A stretch of DNA of 16,568 bases from Thermoplasmata archaeon (GTDB taxonomy: Archaea; Thermoplasmatota; Thermoplasmata; RBG-16-68-12; JAGMCJ01). A program made the translations under genes and the position numbers. Location: contig JAGMCJ010000037.1 in assembly GCA_023129265.1 (NCBI GenBank), positions 1 to 16,568 on the forward strand, written 5' to 3'. Shown here one piece after another: positions 1 to 6,051 of the stretch (positions within the stretch are counted from its first letter, which is position 1; the number at the start of each line of letters is the position of its first letter). Below the pieces are notes generated by a model. The model was given only the letters and a program-made list of their open reading frames with translations. It was not told the origin of the DNA and ran no database searches.

Positions 1-542
1 GAGAACTCCAGGATCTTCTCGGGAGAGTTGACGGAGTATTCCTCGAAGACACCCAAGGAATCGAGCATGATGGCCTTGTCATGCTGTGGAAAGGTCTCAT
101 TCGCCATGCCCTTGTCCCAGTCCTTGAAGATGATTCTCCAGTATTCAAACCATCCCGGCGGGAGCCAGTAGACCTTCTGGCCTCCGCTCAGCCTCTCCCT
201 CTCTTCAGCATCGGTCAGCATGTCGACGCAGTTCTTGGCATCGGTTCTGCGGGCATTTCCGCCAGCCTCGTCGATGATATCATCCACATCCCTGGGATCC
301 ATTGAGTGCAGGTAGCACCTGGAACCGAAGATGACTATCGCCCTGTCACTGTACTCCTTGGCTGTGCTCAATCGCTTCACCAAGTGCTCCTCGAGCTCCC
401 TGACCCTCTCGTGCAGACCTGGAGGCGTGAGAAGTATCTTGTCTGCATCGAGGAAGCCACTGTCCTTCAGATGCATCAGCTCGCGGCGAAGGGTTCCGCA
501 AGAGACTATTGTGTACCCTTCAAAGGACCGCTCAGCCGCCAA
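1..542 (-). CDS. DUF1638 family protein, C-terminus cut by window edge
   Basis: The minus strand is open from a TTG start to the left edge (about 180 codons). The translation has the DUF1638 pattern: an N-terminal strand with a cysteine followed by an LRREL segment (TIVSCGTLRREL), a central AIVIFGSRCYLHSMDP segment, then KNCVDML and a tryptophan-rich stretch (PPGWFEYWRIIF), and a late LDSLG motif. DUF1638 proteins have no firmly known reaction. They often lie beside corrinoid-dependent methyltransferase genes, so a role in corrinoid or methyl metabolism is inferred only. I chose TTG at 542 because GGGGATGAT lies just upstream. A GTG at 560 is in frame and possible. No ATG is in frame there. 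The gene follows the P-loop mini-ORF within a few bases, so the two are probably co-transcribed and translationally coupled. Confidence 0.8.
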   Translation of the reverse strand, partial: MAAERSFEGYTIVSCGTLRRELMHLKDSGFLDADKILLTPPGLHERVRELEEHLVKRLSTAKEYSDRAIVIFGSRCYLHSMDPRDVDDIIDEAGGNARRTDAKNCVDMLTDAEERERLSGGQKVYWLPPGWFEYWRIIFKDWDKGMANETFPQHDKAIMLDSLGVFEEYSVNSPEKILEF

Positions 543-546
543 AACA

Positions 547-654
547 TCATCCCCGCACACCGCTAGAATACGACTCAAGCATGTCCGCCAGACTCCACTT
601 GCTCTGGAAGACGCTCTTGCCGCACCCCCTCTCTCCGCATATCAGTGCCTTCAC
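547..654 (-). pseudogene. CooC-like P-loop mini-ORF, probably a truncated ATPase gene
   Basis: A GTG start at 654 overlaps the TGA stop of the upstream gene (GTGA). The 35-residue product begins MKALICGERGCGKSVF, which closely matches the N-terminal strand and Walker A loop of CooC/MinD-type ATPases (usual form xCGKGGxGKS). CooC proteins are about 250 residues and help insert or reactivate metal cofactors. Here the reading frame ends after 35 codons, just before the DUF1638 start, with no switch II or later motifs. The simplest reading is an internal deletion that left the start and P-loop and joined them to unrelated or out-of-frame sequence. A functional micropeptide is possible but there is no evidence for it. 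The retained coupling on both sides suggests that the original operon was small protein, ATPase, DUF1638. Confidence 0.55.
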
Positions 655-872
655 GACTCCTCCTTACCAGCTTTTGACAGAGCATCGAGAAGAGATTCAT
701 TGGCACGATCCATTTGTTCAACCGCTCCCAGTATGCTTTCGCTGATATCTTCCCTTCCCATTTGCTTTGCTCTATCGGCCCATTTCTTGAAATCTCCCGA
801 GTGACTCTTATTGTGCTCTACCCAGTGCTCCAGGAGTATCTCGAGTTTTCTCATATCGTTCTCGTGTGCCAT
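651..872 (-). CDS. Small conserved helical protein (EHWxxHNxxH type)
   Basis: This is a 73-residue protein starting at ATG 872, with GAGGGGATC just upstream as ribosome binding site. It carries the motif LLEHWVEHNKSH followed by a FKKWADRAKQMG helix and a C-terminal amphipathic helix (QMDRANESLLDALSKAG). I have a recollection of short archaeal and bacterial proteins with the same EHW(x)2HN(x)2H...F(x)2WA pattern near metal-cofactor ATPases, but I cannot assign a domain name with certainty. The two histidines and the tryptophans could bind a metal, which is inference. It is the first gene of the minus-strand unit and its TGA overlaps the GTG of the P-loop mini-ORF, indicating translational coupling. 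Confidence 0.7.
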   Translation of the reverse strand: MAHENDMRKLEILLEHWVEHNKSHSGDFKKWADRAKQMGREDISESILGAVEQMDRANESLLDALSKAGKEES

Positions 873-947
873 TTGATCCCCTCAGTTGCGAGTGTGAGCG
901 AACTCGGAACGCCGCTTTCGCACGGAGGATTAGAGCGGGGGGATATT

Positions 948-1277
948 TCAGTCCTTTGCCTTACGGCGTGTTGACCTGAAACCTCCATGGCTATTCGAGG
1001 ACGCTCCTGTTCTGAACGCTCCACAAAATTCGTAAGAGGAGAGTCATCTCCTCATGTTGTCAGAACCAAAAGGGGAAGAGTGTCTTTCACCTATGCTTCT
1101 TATGCCGAGATAGAAGACGAGAAGAGCATCGGCCGAGTTGATGCAACAGTGAACAGAGTTCCCAACAGCCGAATTCCAATGTTCCCTTTCAAAGGCATCC
1201 CTCGCGGATCGGAGATATTCGTCCGCTTTCTGTAGAAAATTCCCATACTTCGATTTGGAGACTTTCCGGGTTCTCAT
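948..1277 (-). pseudogene. HEPN domain toxin, broken by two frameshifts
   Basis: The start at ATG 1277 overlaps the stop of the MNT gene (ATGA), with GGAGGAGCT just upstream. The first frame gives a typical HEPN N-terminal half (KADEYLRSARDAFEREHWNS, then CINSADALLVFYLG and RSIGERHSS) and ends at TGA 1046-1044. Immediately after, a second frame reads LLRILWSVQNRSVLE and hits TAG at 993-991. A third frame then reads SHGGFRSTRRKAKD to TGA at 950-948. Joined together they restore the usual HEPN C-terminal half, including an R(x)3E(Y)xH segment that corresponds to the RNase active-site region of HEPN toxins. One lesion lies before this motif and the other inside it, so the toxin should be inactive. 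Family knowledge: HEPN toxins cleave RNA and are neutralised by MNT partners. Sequencing indels are the main alternative explanation. Confidence 0.75.
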
Positions 1278-1870
1278 AGCAGCTCCTCCAAAAGCCTCCC
1301 ACATGCGTGAATGTGGCTCTTTCTGATTTCCTCGATCAGCTCTGAGTTTTCCGGACGCTTCAGCTCAGATTGATTGAGAATCAGAGCGGATAGGGGGTTG
1401 CCGTAGGCCCTGGATATCTCGAGTTGAAGCCTGCCTATCGTGTTCATCGCTTCTCTCTTCTTTCTGGTAACTACGAGTATGTCGATGTCGCTTGTGGCTT
1501 CTTCCTCGCCGCGAGCGACACTTCCGAATAGAAAGACCGAAGCTGAGGTACCCTTGAAGGCTTCTCCGATTCTCCGAACTAGTTCTGACTGCGCACCAGA
1601 CTCACCTTCGAAAAGGGGCTGGAGATCCTTGATCAATGGAGACTCTTTGTTCAACGAGATGACGTAGGCTCTCCCATGGGATGATATCGTGACGAGGTTG
1701 AAGGCTTCGAGGGCCTTCAGAGCTTTCAGAGCGCCAGGATGCGAGAGGTCAGCGAATGAGGCTAGCTCTCTTCCGGTGAATCGGCGATCTGGATAGCGAA
1801 GCAGAATCCTGAGAACGGACGTCTTGGCAGGGGATGCGATCAGATTCTCGATATAGTTCCGGAATTTCAT
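1274..1870 (-). CDS. MNT nucleotidyltransferase antitoxin with N-terminal winged helix
   Basis: The 198-residue product has two parts. Residues about 14-75 form a winged helix-turn-helix (VLRILLRYPDRRFTGRELAS, then ALKALKALEAFNLV and a beta wing), as in archaeal DNA-binding regulators. Residues 112-198 form a minimal nucleotidyltransferase with FLFGSVARGEEEATSDIDIL, giving the GS motif at 116-117 and the metal-binding aspartates D128 and D130. In known MNT/HEPN pairs the MNT protein modifies the HEPN toxin by adding AMP, and the pair is cotranscribed. Here the downstream HEPN is broken while MNT is intact, so MNT is an orphan antitoxin or acts as a stand-alone regulator. The fused winged helix makes autoregulation likely, and its promoter carries a tandem repeat that overlaps the start codon. 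Confidence 0.88.
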   Translation of the reverse strand: MKFRNYIENLIASPAKTSVLRILLRYPDRRFTGRELASFADLSHPGALKALKALEAFNLVTISSHGRAYVISLNKESPLIKDLQPLFEGESGAQSELVRRIGEAFKGTSASVFLFGSVARGEEEATSDIDILVVTRKKREAMNTIGRLQLEISRAYGNPLSALILNQSELKRPENSELIEEIRKSHIHACGRLLEELL

Positions 1871-1916
1871 GGTAACGGCTGTTTACATATGGTAGCTGCT
1901 GTTAATAAAGCTTTCC
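1869..1916 (-). promoter_or_regulatory. Promoter and tandem operator of the MNT gene
   Basis: On the minus strand the BRE/TATA-like element GGAAAGCTTTATTAA (1916-1902) stands about 33-46 bases before the ATG, so transcription should begin within about 10-15 bases of the start codon. Between it and the start are two direct copies of AACAGC-NNN-TACCAT: 1903-1889 and 1883-1869. They lie exactly 20 bases apart, about two helical turns on the same face, and the second copy includes the first bases of the start codon. This is the arrangement expected for a repressor that blocks the start site. Binding by the MNT protein's winged helix is inferred. Confidence 0.6.
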
Positions 1917-2012
1917 AATAATGAGGACGCAGGGCCGAGAAACTAGGGTCAGTGGCGGATAGAAGGCTTCCCTTGCGGAATCGGTTGTCGACGATGCATC
2001 ATCCCGCAAGCA

Positions 2013-2035
2013 TTAAGTAATACGCGGGTAATACT
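2013..2035 (+). promoter_or_regulatory. Promoter and operator of the RHH/ParE pair
   Basis: TTAAGTAATA around 2013-2022 can serve as TATA box for a leaderless or nearly leaderless transcript, because ATG 2044 has no Shine-Dalgarno sequence. GTAATAC is repeated at 2017-2023 and 2028-2034, 11 bases apart (about one helical turn), overlapping the TATA box. Direct repeats one turn apart are a common binding arrangement for ribbon-helix-helix dimers, so this is a likely autoregulatory operator. Confidence 0.45.
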
Positions 2036-2043
2036 CATTATGG

Positions 2044-2268
2044 ATGAAGACAATCAGCCTGAAGGTCTCTCCCGAACAGGACAAGCTCATCGCCGCGACA
2101 GCGGTCAGGAGAGGATTCCCCTCGAAGTCCGAGTTCATCCGTTACGCTATCATGTCGGCCCTGGAGGAGGACTTGAGCGTCGAGGTCCTGGAGGACATCT
2201 TCGAGTCGAGAAGGCAGTTCAAGGAGGGAGAGACCATACCTCTAGAGAAGCTGCGCGCGGAACAGTGA
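2044..2268 (+). CDS. Ribbon-helix-helix antitoxin
   Basis: This is a 74-residue protein with the ribbon-helix-helix layout: strand MKTISLKVSPEQDKLI, helix AATAVRRGFPSKSEFIRYAI, then a second helix (MSALEEDLSVEVLEDI) and a charged tail (ESRRQFKEGETIPLEKLRAE) that would wrap around a toxin. RHH antitoxins bind their own promoter as dimers and neutralise the co-expressed toxin with the tail. The gene is directly followed after 4 bases by a ParE/RelE-type toxin, so the pair is a type II toxin-antitoxin module. A second ATG at 2040 lies in another frame and is rejected because it does not give the RHH sequence. No ribosome binding site is visible upstream, consistent with a leaderless message. Confidence 0.85.
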   Translation: MKTISLKVSPEQDKLIAATAVRRGFPSKSEFIRYAIMSALEEDLSVEVLEDIFESRRQFKEGETIPLEKLRAEQ

Positions 2269-2272
2269 GCCC

Positions 2273-2524
2273 TTGCCTTTCCGTGTGGAATTCTCCCATC
2301 GGGCGGCCGATCAGGTCCGCAAGCTTCCAGGCCCGATTCGCCAGAGGATTTATGAGAAACTGGACGAGGCAGCTGAGCGACCAGCGCGTCATGTCGTGCG
2401 CCTCAGAAGGGTGGGGGTATATCGGCTCCGGGTAGGAGACTACCGTGTGATCTTGGACATCGATTGGGAGAGGGAGGTCCTTCAAATCCTAGCCGTTCGC
2501 CACCGAAAGCAGGCTTATCGGTGA
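2273..2524 (+). CDS. ParE/RelE-family toxin
   Basis: An 83-residue protein beginning at a TTG codon 4 bases after the antitoxin stop. It has the full ParE/RelE fold pattern: FRVEFSHRAADQVRKLP (first strand and helix), a helical hairpin to about residue 38, then VYRLRVGDYRVILDID and a final strand VLQILAVRHRKQAYR. RelE-type toxins cleave ribosome-bound mRNA and ParE-type ones poison gyrase. The arginine-rich YRLRVGDYR segment and terminal HR(x)2AYR are common to both, so I do not choose. The segment is near normal family length (85-95) and has no frame damage, so the module looks functional. Translation probably depends on coupling with the antitoxin, since the TTG has little ribosome binding sequence of its own. 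Confidence 0.85.
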   Translation: MPFRVEFSHRAADQVRKLPGPIRQRIYEKLDEAAERPARHVVRLRRVGVYRLRVGDYRVILDIDWEREVLQILAVRHRKQAYR

Positions 2525-2943
2525 TCAAGTCTGCACGCACGGTCTTATAGAGACCTCATATCAGCACATTGTGGGCAGAGAAGGACAGCGCACCAAACCG
2601 GGCACTGACCGCCAAGATGCTGGTTTGCGGTGAGAAGCACAATAATCTCTAAGAATCATCAGATTCATGGCATCACAAGGGGGAAACCGCACTTGGGAAG
2701 CCCGCTGAACACAGCGGGGTAGAGGGAAGGAGGGTTCATGCGCTTCGTGACAGAGTTCGTCCCAGACTCAGGTGGATGTGTAGCGGGGGGATTGGACGCA
2801 CGAGGATGCAGATGTAAATCTTCATTTCTGCAGAGGACAGAAGCCCGTAGCGAGGAAGGGGGCTTCGGACCAACTCTCACGAGGGGAAGCTCGTGTTCGC
2901 TTCACTCATATTGCCCACCGGACAACCGCACAACGCCGCCGTC
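2525..2943. other. Gene-poor stretch with leader repeat and flippase-start fragment
   Basis: No intact gene is seen. From 2525 to 2688 there is only a short inverted repeat (GAATC-ATCA-GATTC at 2653-2666) and a weak IR of CACCAAACC/GGTTTGCGGTG around 2590-2634. From 2689 the sequence matches the leader at 7904, described separately. After ATG 2738 the frame reads MRFVTEFVPDSGG and continues to a TAG near 2947 with no recognisable protein, so only the first seven or so residues look like a gene start. Confidence 0.5.
2689..2760 (+). repeat. Hairpin leader repeat, copy 1, with truncated gene start
   Basis: CGCACTTGGGAAG is followed by the stem CCCGCT-GAACAC-AGCGGG (2701-2718), then GTAGAGGGAAGGAGGG and ATG at 2738 opening MRFVTEF. 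Copy 2 at 7904-7975 shares this order almost exactly. The six stem bases on both sides are the same while the six loop bases differ completely (GAACAC against CAGGAT), the pattern expected when the stem is conserved. The GGAAGGAGGG part is a ribosome binding site. The coding similarity to copy 2 ends near 2760, about 8 codons in. Confidence 0.7.
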
Positions 2944-3693
2944 TTAGGCCTGGGGATGTTCATGATGTTCTTTTCGTGCGACGCAAACAACGTAAGGGGA
3001 GAAGGGTCGGTTCGGAATATTGTCCATCCTTAGGATTCTGAGAGTTATTTCTATCCGCTCTGATAAGGTTGCAACAAACTTGGAAAAAAATGAATCGCCG
3101 GCCCAGAACCTGAAGGTTTTGAAATAGTCGCAATATAGAATGTGGAAACCCTCAGACTCTACGATCCGTCTGACGCGAGTCGGACTCATCAACTCAATGT
3201 TGTGGCGGTGAAAATCTTTGGAATCAATGATCCTCCTCAGGAAGCCCTGAATGCCCTTGAAGTGAGGGACTTCAATAATGGCGTAACCGCCCGGTCTGAC
3301 CATCTTCAGCTGTCTTCTCACTATTCCGACAGAATCATCAAAGTGCTCGATGAAACCGAAAGAAGCTACGACATCGAACTCCTCATCACTATGGTAGTTT
3401 AGAAAGTCCGCCTCGACAAGTCTCCCAACCTTTACACCTTCCCTTTCAAGGACTGTTTTCAATTCGTCGAGACATGGGCACCAATCTATTCCAGAAACGA
3501 TATACTGGAATTCTCTACCAAAGTAGAGAAGGAAATTGCCTCCACCACACCCAAGTTCCATAAGGTGCATACCTTCCTGGCGGGGAAGGAGACGGGCGAA
3601 CAACCTATGAAAGATGTAAACGGGAGTAGGTGAGACACAGATTCGCTTCTTATCCCAATAGTCGGGTGTTGTAAGGGGCCTAGGCCTTGTCAT
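2944..3693 (-). CDS. Class I SAM-dependent methyltransferase
   Basis: A 249-residue protein with the class I methyltransferase core. Motif I is HLMELGCGGGNF (residues about 43-54), an acidic residue follows the next strand (VSGIDWCP), then ADFLNYHSDEEFDVVASFGF with EHF in the motif IV region, and RPGGYAIIEVPH as the post-motif. The start ATG 3693 is preceded by AAGGAG with good spacing. The late segment (RRIIDSKDFHRHNIELMSP, then a C-terminal strand) resembles methyltransferases found in surface-polysaccharide and lipid loci, but the substrate cannot be read from sequence. Neighbours are another methyltransferase and flippase and transposase fragments, which fits a disrupted surface-glycan locus. 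Its lower GC than the surrounding genes suggests transfer. It appears complete, ending in TAA. Confidence 0.82.
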   Translation of the reverse strand: MTRPRPLTTPDYWDKKRICVSPTPVYIFHRLFARLLPRQEGMHLMELGCGGGNFLLYFGREFQYIVSGIDWCPCLDELKTVLEREGVKVGRLVEADFLNYHSDEEFDVVASFGFIEHFDDSVGIVRRQLKMVRPGGYAIIEVPHFKGIQGFLRRIIDSKDFHRHNIELMSPTRVRRIVESEGFHILYCDYFKTFRFWAGDSFFSKFVATLSERIEITLRILRMDNIPNRPFSPYVVCVARKEHHEHPQA

Positions 3694-4019
3694 AATTCAC
3701 GCTCCTTAGTGTCATCGGTTTTTCCAGCCCCAACTATGGGGTCTTCGTTCTTGTGCGATTCACAGGGTTCTTGTCGGTCGTGTACTTCATCTTCTCACCA
3801 GTTATCCACCAGGTCTTCCTGTTGTTCAGCTTTCGCATGTCCAGGGTAGAACGGCCAGGAGGAAATGATCTCGGGACAGCACACCTACAACCCAGAAGCG
3901 AAAGCTGGTTCTTATAAGTTGATGGAAAAGTGATGTCTTCGATTGCTAGGTCGGACCCAGCAAGGTGGCGGAGAAAGCGGTGAATGCACGCGAATAACAT
4001 AGGGCTCTCTACTGGACAC
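3694..4019 (-). other. Gene-poor stretch with a possible transposase N-terminal scrap
   Basis: No intact gene is visible between the two methyltransferases. On the minus strand an ATG at 3838 opens MRKLNNRKTWWITGEKMK, ending at TAG 3736-3734. The first 16 residues resemble the N-terminus of some archaeal transposases that begin M(x)KLNNRKIRWI(x)REK, followed by a helix-turn-helix, but the match stops there. A TATA-like TTATAAG lies at about 3918-3912 on the minus strand. I treat this as a weak IS remnant. The match is from memory of the family and could be chance. Confidence 0.3.
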
Positions 4020-4832
4020 CTACTTTCTGGCAATCCATAGACTCATATCAGGTTTACATATGGCTTCATATGCATAGAAGAAAGGATTGGGTATTTTGGT
4101 CCGATAGAGGTAATAGTCCTCTCGTACGTAGTAGTCGAATTTCTCTTCCTCGAATATGTTTCTTATCTCATCATGCTCGATATGATTGGTTTCTTTATTC
4201 CAATAGTCAGACATGCTGTAGTCAAGAGGAGGGACTCTTGCTCCTCTTGTATAGATGATCCTCGTCAGATAGTTGAGGATCCAATCAGACACAAAACGTA
4301 CGCGTGTCATTGTTGGATGTCTCTCGGATTCAGACCAACTGAAAGGAGATGCTTCAAGGTCCAAGTAAATTGCTCCACCCTTCTTCACTAAGGATGTGAG
4401 TTCCCGAACCGTACCCAGGTAATCCGGTAGATGATGCAAGACAGAATAGCAACAAACCATATCGAATTGATTGCGATCAAAAGTCATATCCTCTATCTTT
4501 GAATGTACTACTGTCAGTTTTCCGATATCTATGAACCTCTTGTACCTCTCTTTCAGAATCTCACACATTTCCTTGGAGATGTCTACTGCAGTTACTTCAT
4601 AGTTCATGTGCAGAAGCTTTCCGGTCAGATTTCCAGTGCCAGCACCAAAATCAAGAGCCTTCTTCTGATTGCGTTTTATGATCTTGTCTACCCTCTTCAA
4701 TGTGGAGACTGTTCTTTCCCGCTCATGCTTGTTGATTATATCTGGATGAATTCGGTCATAGTATTTGGCCTCGACTTCATGGAGCCTTATGTTCGCTTCA
4801 TGGATTCTCTTTCGGAGATCCTCGTGCGTCAT
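4020..4832 (-). CDS. Class I SAM-dependent methyltransferase
   Basis: A 270-residue protein from ATG 4832, chosen because GGAGGAAAT stands upstream at a plausible distance. A longer frame to 4946 has no homology-like sequence. Motif I is ALDFGAGTGNLTGKLL (residues about 59-74), D84 follows in VTAVDIS, then VVHSKIEDM, FDMVCCYSVLHHLPDY and VKKGGAIYLDLE. This is a typical Methyltransf_11/UbiE-like core. The C-terminal 110 residues (WILNYLTRIIYTRG, then YYVREDYYLYRT and PFFYAYEAICKP) are rich in aromatics and could bind a hydrophobic or glycan substrate, which is inference. The gene ends at TAG, so this organism uses TAG as a stop at least here. It has lower GC than the flanking defence genes. 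No promoter was identified with confidence. Confidence 0.82.
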   Translation of the reverse strand: MTHEDLRKRIHEANIRLHEVEAKYYDRIHPDIINKHERERTVSTLKRVDKIIKRNQKKALDFGAGTGNLTGKLLHMNYEVTAVDISKEMCEILKERYKRFIDIGKLTVVHSKIEDMTFDRNQFDMVCCYSVLHHLPDYLGTVRELTSLVKKGGAIYLDLEASPFSWSESERHPTMTRVRFVSDWILNYLTRIIYTRGARVPPLDYSMSDYWNKETNHIEHDEIRNIFEEEKFDYYVREDYYLYRTKIPNPFFYAYEAICKPDMSLWIARK

Positions 4833-4940
4833 GTTATTGGATTTCCTCCATTGATTGGACCAACTGAACCCCTTTGGGCCACTGCTGCTTTGTGCAATCG
4901 TTCGAGAGGCTGGTTCCATGCACCCTGTTGAGGTAATGGG

Positions 4941-5160
4941 ATGCACCGAACTAGTCCAGAAGGTAAAGAGTGGAGGAGATATAAAGAAGTAGAAGTTCCG
5001 TGGGCGAGCTACGACGAATACAGACTGAGTGAGTGCTCCAGGATACTAGACCTGACCGATCTTTTCGGTGAAATGGACAGGCCCGTACGGAGGAGGGAGT
5101 TCAGAGTATCCAGTCTTGCAGTGCTGCTGCTGTTCAAGATACTCTTGGGCGTGCAGACAC
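4941..5160 (+). pseudogene. N-terminal fragment of a transposase-like gene
   Basis: The frame from ATG 4941 reads MHRTSPEGKEWRRYKEVEVP, then WASYDEYRLSECSRILDL, TDLFGEMDRPVRR and SSLAVLLLFKILLGV. This is the pattern of the N-terminal region of several archaeal IS transposases, which begin with a basic stretch, a tyrosine-rich helix, and then a hydrophobic LLLFK(x)LLG helix before the DDE core. The catalytic core is missing. After ILLGV the sequence switches to VQTPRLWNQRT and a stop that abuts the end of the DUF5678 gene. I judge it a truncated insertion element. The IS family cannot be named from this part, and no terminal inverted repeats or target duplications were found by eye. Confidence 0.45.
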
Positions 5161-5173
5161 CTCGTCTTTGGAA

Positions 5174-5443
5174 TCAGAGAACGTAGATGTACTCCCTTTC
5201 GGAGATGAACTCAAAGGTGATTGCACCCAGGTCTCCCTGCCTTCTTCTGACCCTCCTCAACAATGAATCGAAGCTCTTGTCGCTGTCGACTATCTCTCTA
5301 TCCTTGACTGCGATGAACTTGCGGGGGTACTCCTTCCTGAGTTCTGGCATTTGCTCTTGGACCCAGGAAGAGTTCCTGCGTTTGTTCCGAATGAGCGCGA
5401 GCACCTCGGACTCGTCAAAGACGATTTTGGGCTGGTCTGCCAT
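5174..5443 (-). CDS. DUF5678 family protein
   Basis: An 89-residue protein beginning MADQPKIVFDESEV. I chose ATG 5443 because AGGGGGA lies 7 bases upstream; a longer frame to 5509 would run over the promoter. The C-terminal two thirds match DUF5678: YPRKFIAVKDREIVDSDKSF, then SLLRRVRRRQGD and AITFEFISERE. Small DUF5678 proteins are common in archaea, often near toxin-antitoxin or transfer genes, and their role is unknown. The fold is predicted to be a short alpha/beta domain with the FIAVKD strand and following LL helix. The gene sits downstream of the nuclease pair but has its own TATA box, so it may be separately transcribed. Confidence 0.75.
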   Translation of the reverse strand: MADQPKIVFDESEVLALIRNKRRNSSWVQEQMPELRKEYPRKFIAVKDREIVDSDKSFDSLLRRVRRRQGDLGAITFEFISEREYIYVL

Positions 5444-5482
5444 CTCTTGTCCCCCTATCATGAATGACATGAAGAAGGATTC

Positions 5483-5497
5483 TATATAAATCCCTTC
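5483..5497 (-). promoter_or_regulatory. Archaeal promoter of the DUF5678 gene
   Basis: The minus strand reads GGAAGGGATTTATATA (5498-5483), a purine-rich BRE followed by a good archaeal TATA box. Transcription would start about 25 bases downstream, near 5460, giving a leader of roughly 15-20 bases that contains AGGGGGA before ATG 5443. Confidence 0.6.
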
Positions 5498-5540
5498 CCC
5501 GTTTGCCATATCTGAGAATTGATTCGAAGGATTGCCATAT

Positions 5541-6050
5541 CTAGAGTATCTCTATCTGCCCCTCAGCGTCCACACGGAGCGTCTGCCATTCCACGTTCTT
5601 TCTGTCGACGGCCTTCTTTATGGATCTCCGGATGGACGTCAGCCTTGGAGCCCTTCGTGCTCTGGCAACCAAGGTCACATTCCGTATCCTGTCTCCGTCC
5701 GCCAAGCCCTCGAAGACGACGAAGTCCACGGGATGCATCAAGGCCTTGATGTCCTTCGGATGAAACCCGAGCTTCGTGAACGTAGGATCTATCCTCCTGA
5801 TGATGCCAGGAATCTTCTTCCGTCCCTTCTCGCGGGCGGCCTCTCTCAGCTCTTCCTCCTACTCTCCAAACTTCTCCTCTCTCTTCACGAGCTTACTTAT
5901 CTTGCCCTGGTGCGCGTCAAGCCACGTGCGCGGGGCCTTTCCCCTGTGCGTGAACTTGAGGTCGCTGAGCCTGACGAGCTCCCCGCAAGAGGGACAGACA
6001 CAGAGGATCGACCTGAACGCCTGAAAGTAGTCTACTATGCTCGTGGTCAT
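5541..6050 (-). CDS. PF10107-like nuclease paralogue with in-frame TAG and lost active site
   Basis: From ATG 6050 the frame runs 63 codons, meets a single TAG (5861-5859), and continues without any other stop for 105 codons to TGA. Both halves belong to one protein: before the TAG there is a CPSCGELVRLSDL zinc-ribbon-like segment, and after it EEELREAAREKG, MHPVDFVVFEGLADGD, and a final helix SIKKAVDRKNVEW. It aligns in order and length with the preceding gene, a Holliday-junction-resolvase-related nuclease. However the catalytic (D/E)xK segment of that gene (FMDIKTGKSRL) is here LVARARRAPRL, so the acid and lysine are gone. AGGGGGATAT lies before the ATG, which follows the upstream stop by one base, so the pair is translationally coupled. 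It may be a dead partner subunit, a recent pseudogene, or a readthrough/pyrrolysine gene. The sequence alone does not decide. Confidence 0.6.
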
Positions 6051-6051
6051 G

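Noticed and set aside
3734..3838. A real small gene MRKLNNRK...
   Set aside because: Only a short N-terminal stretch resembles transposases, there is no clear ribosome binding site, and the sequence after it shows nothing; listed only as a scrap.
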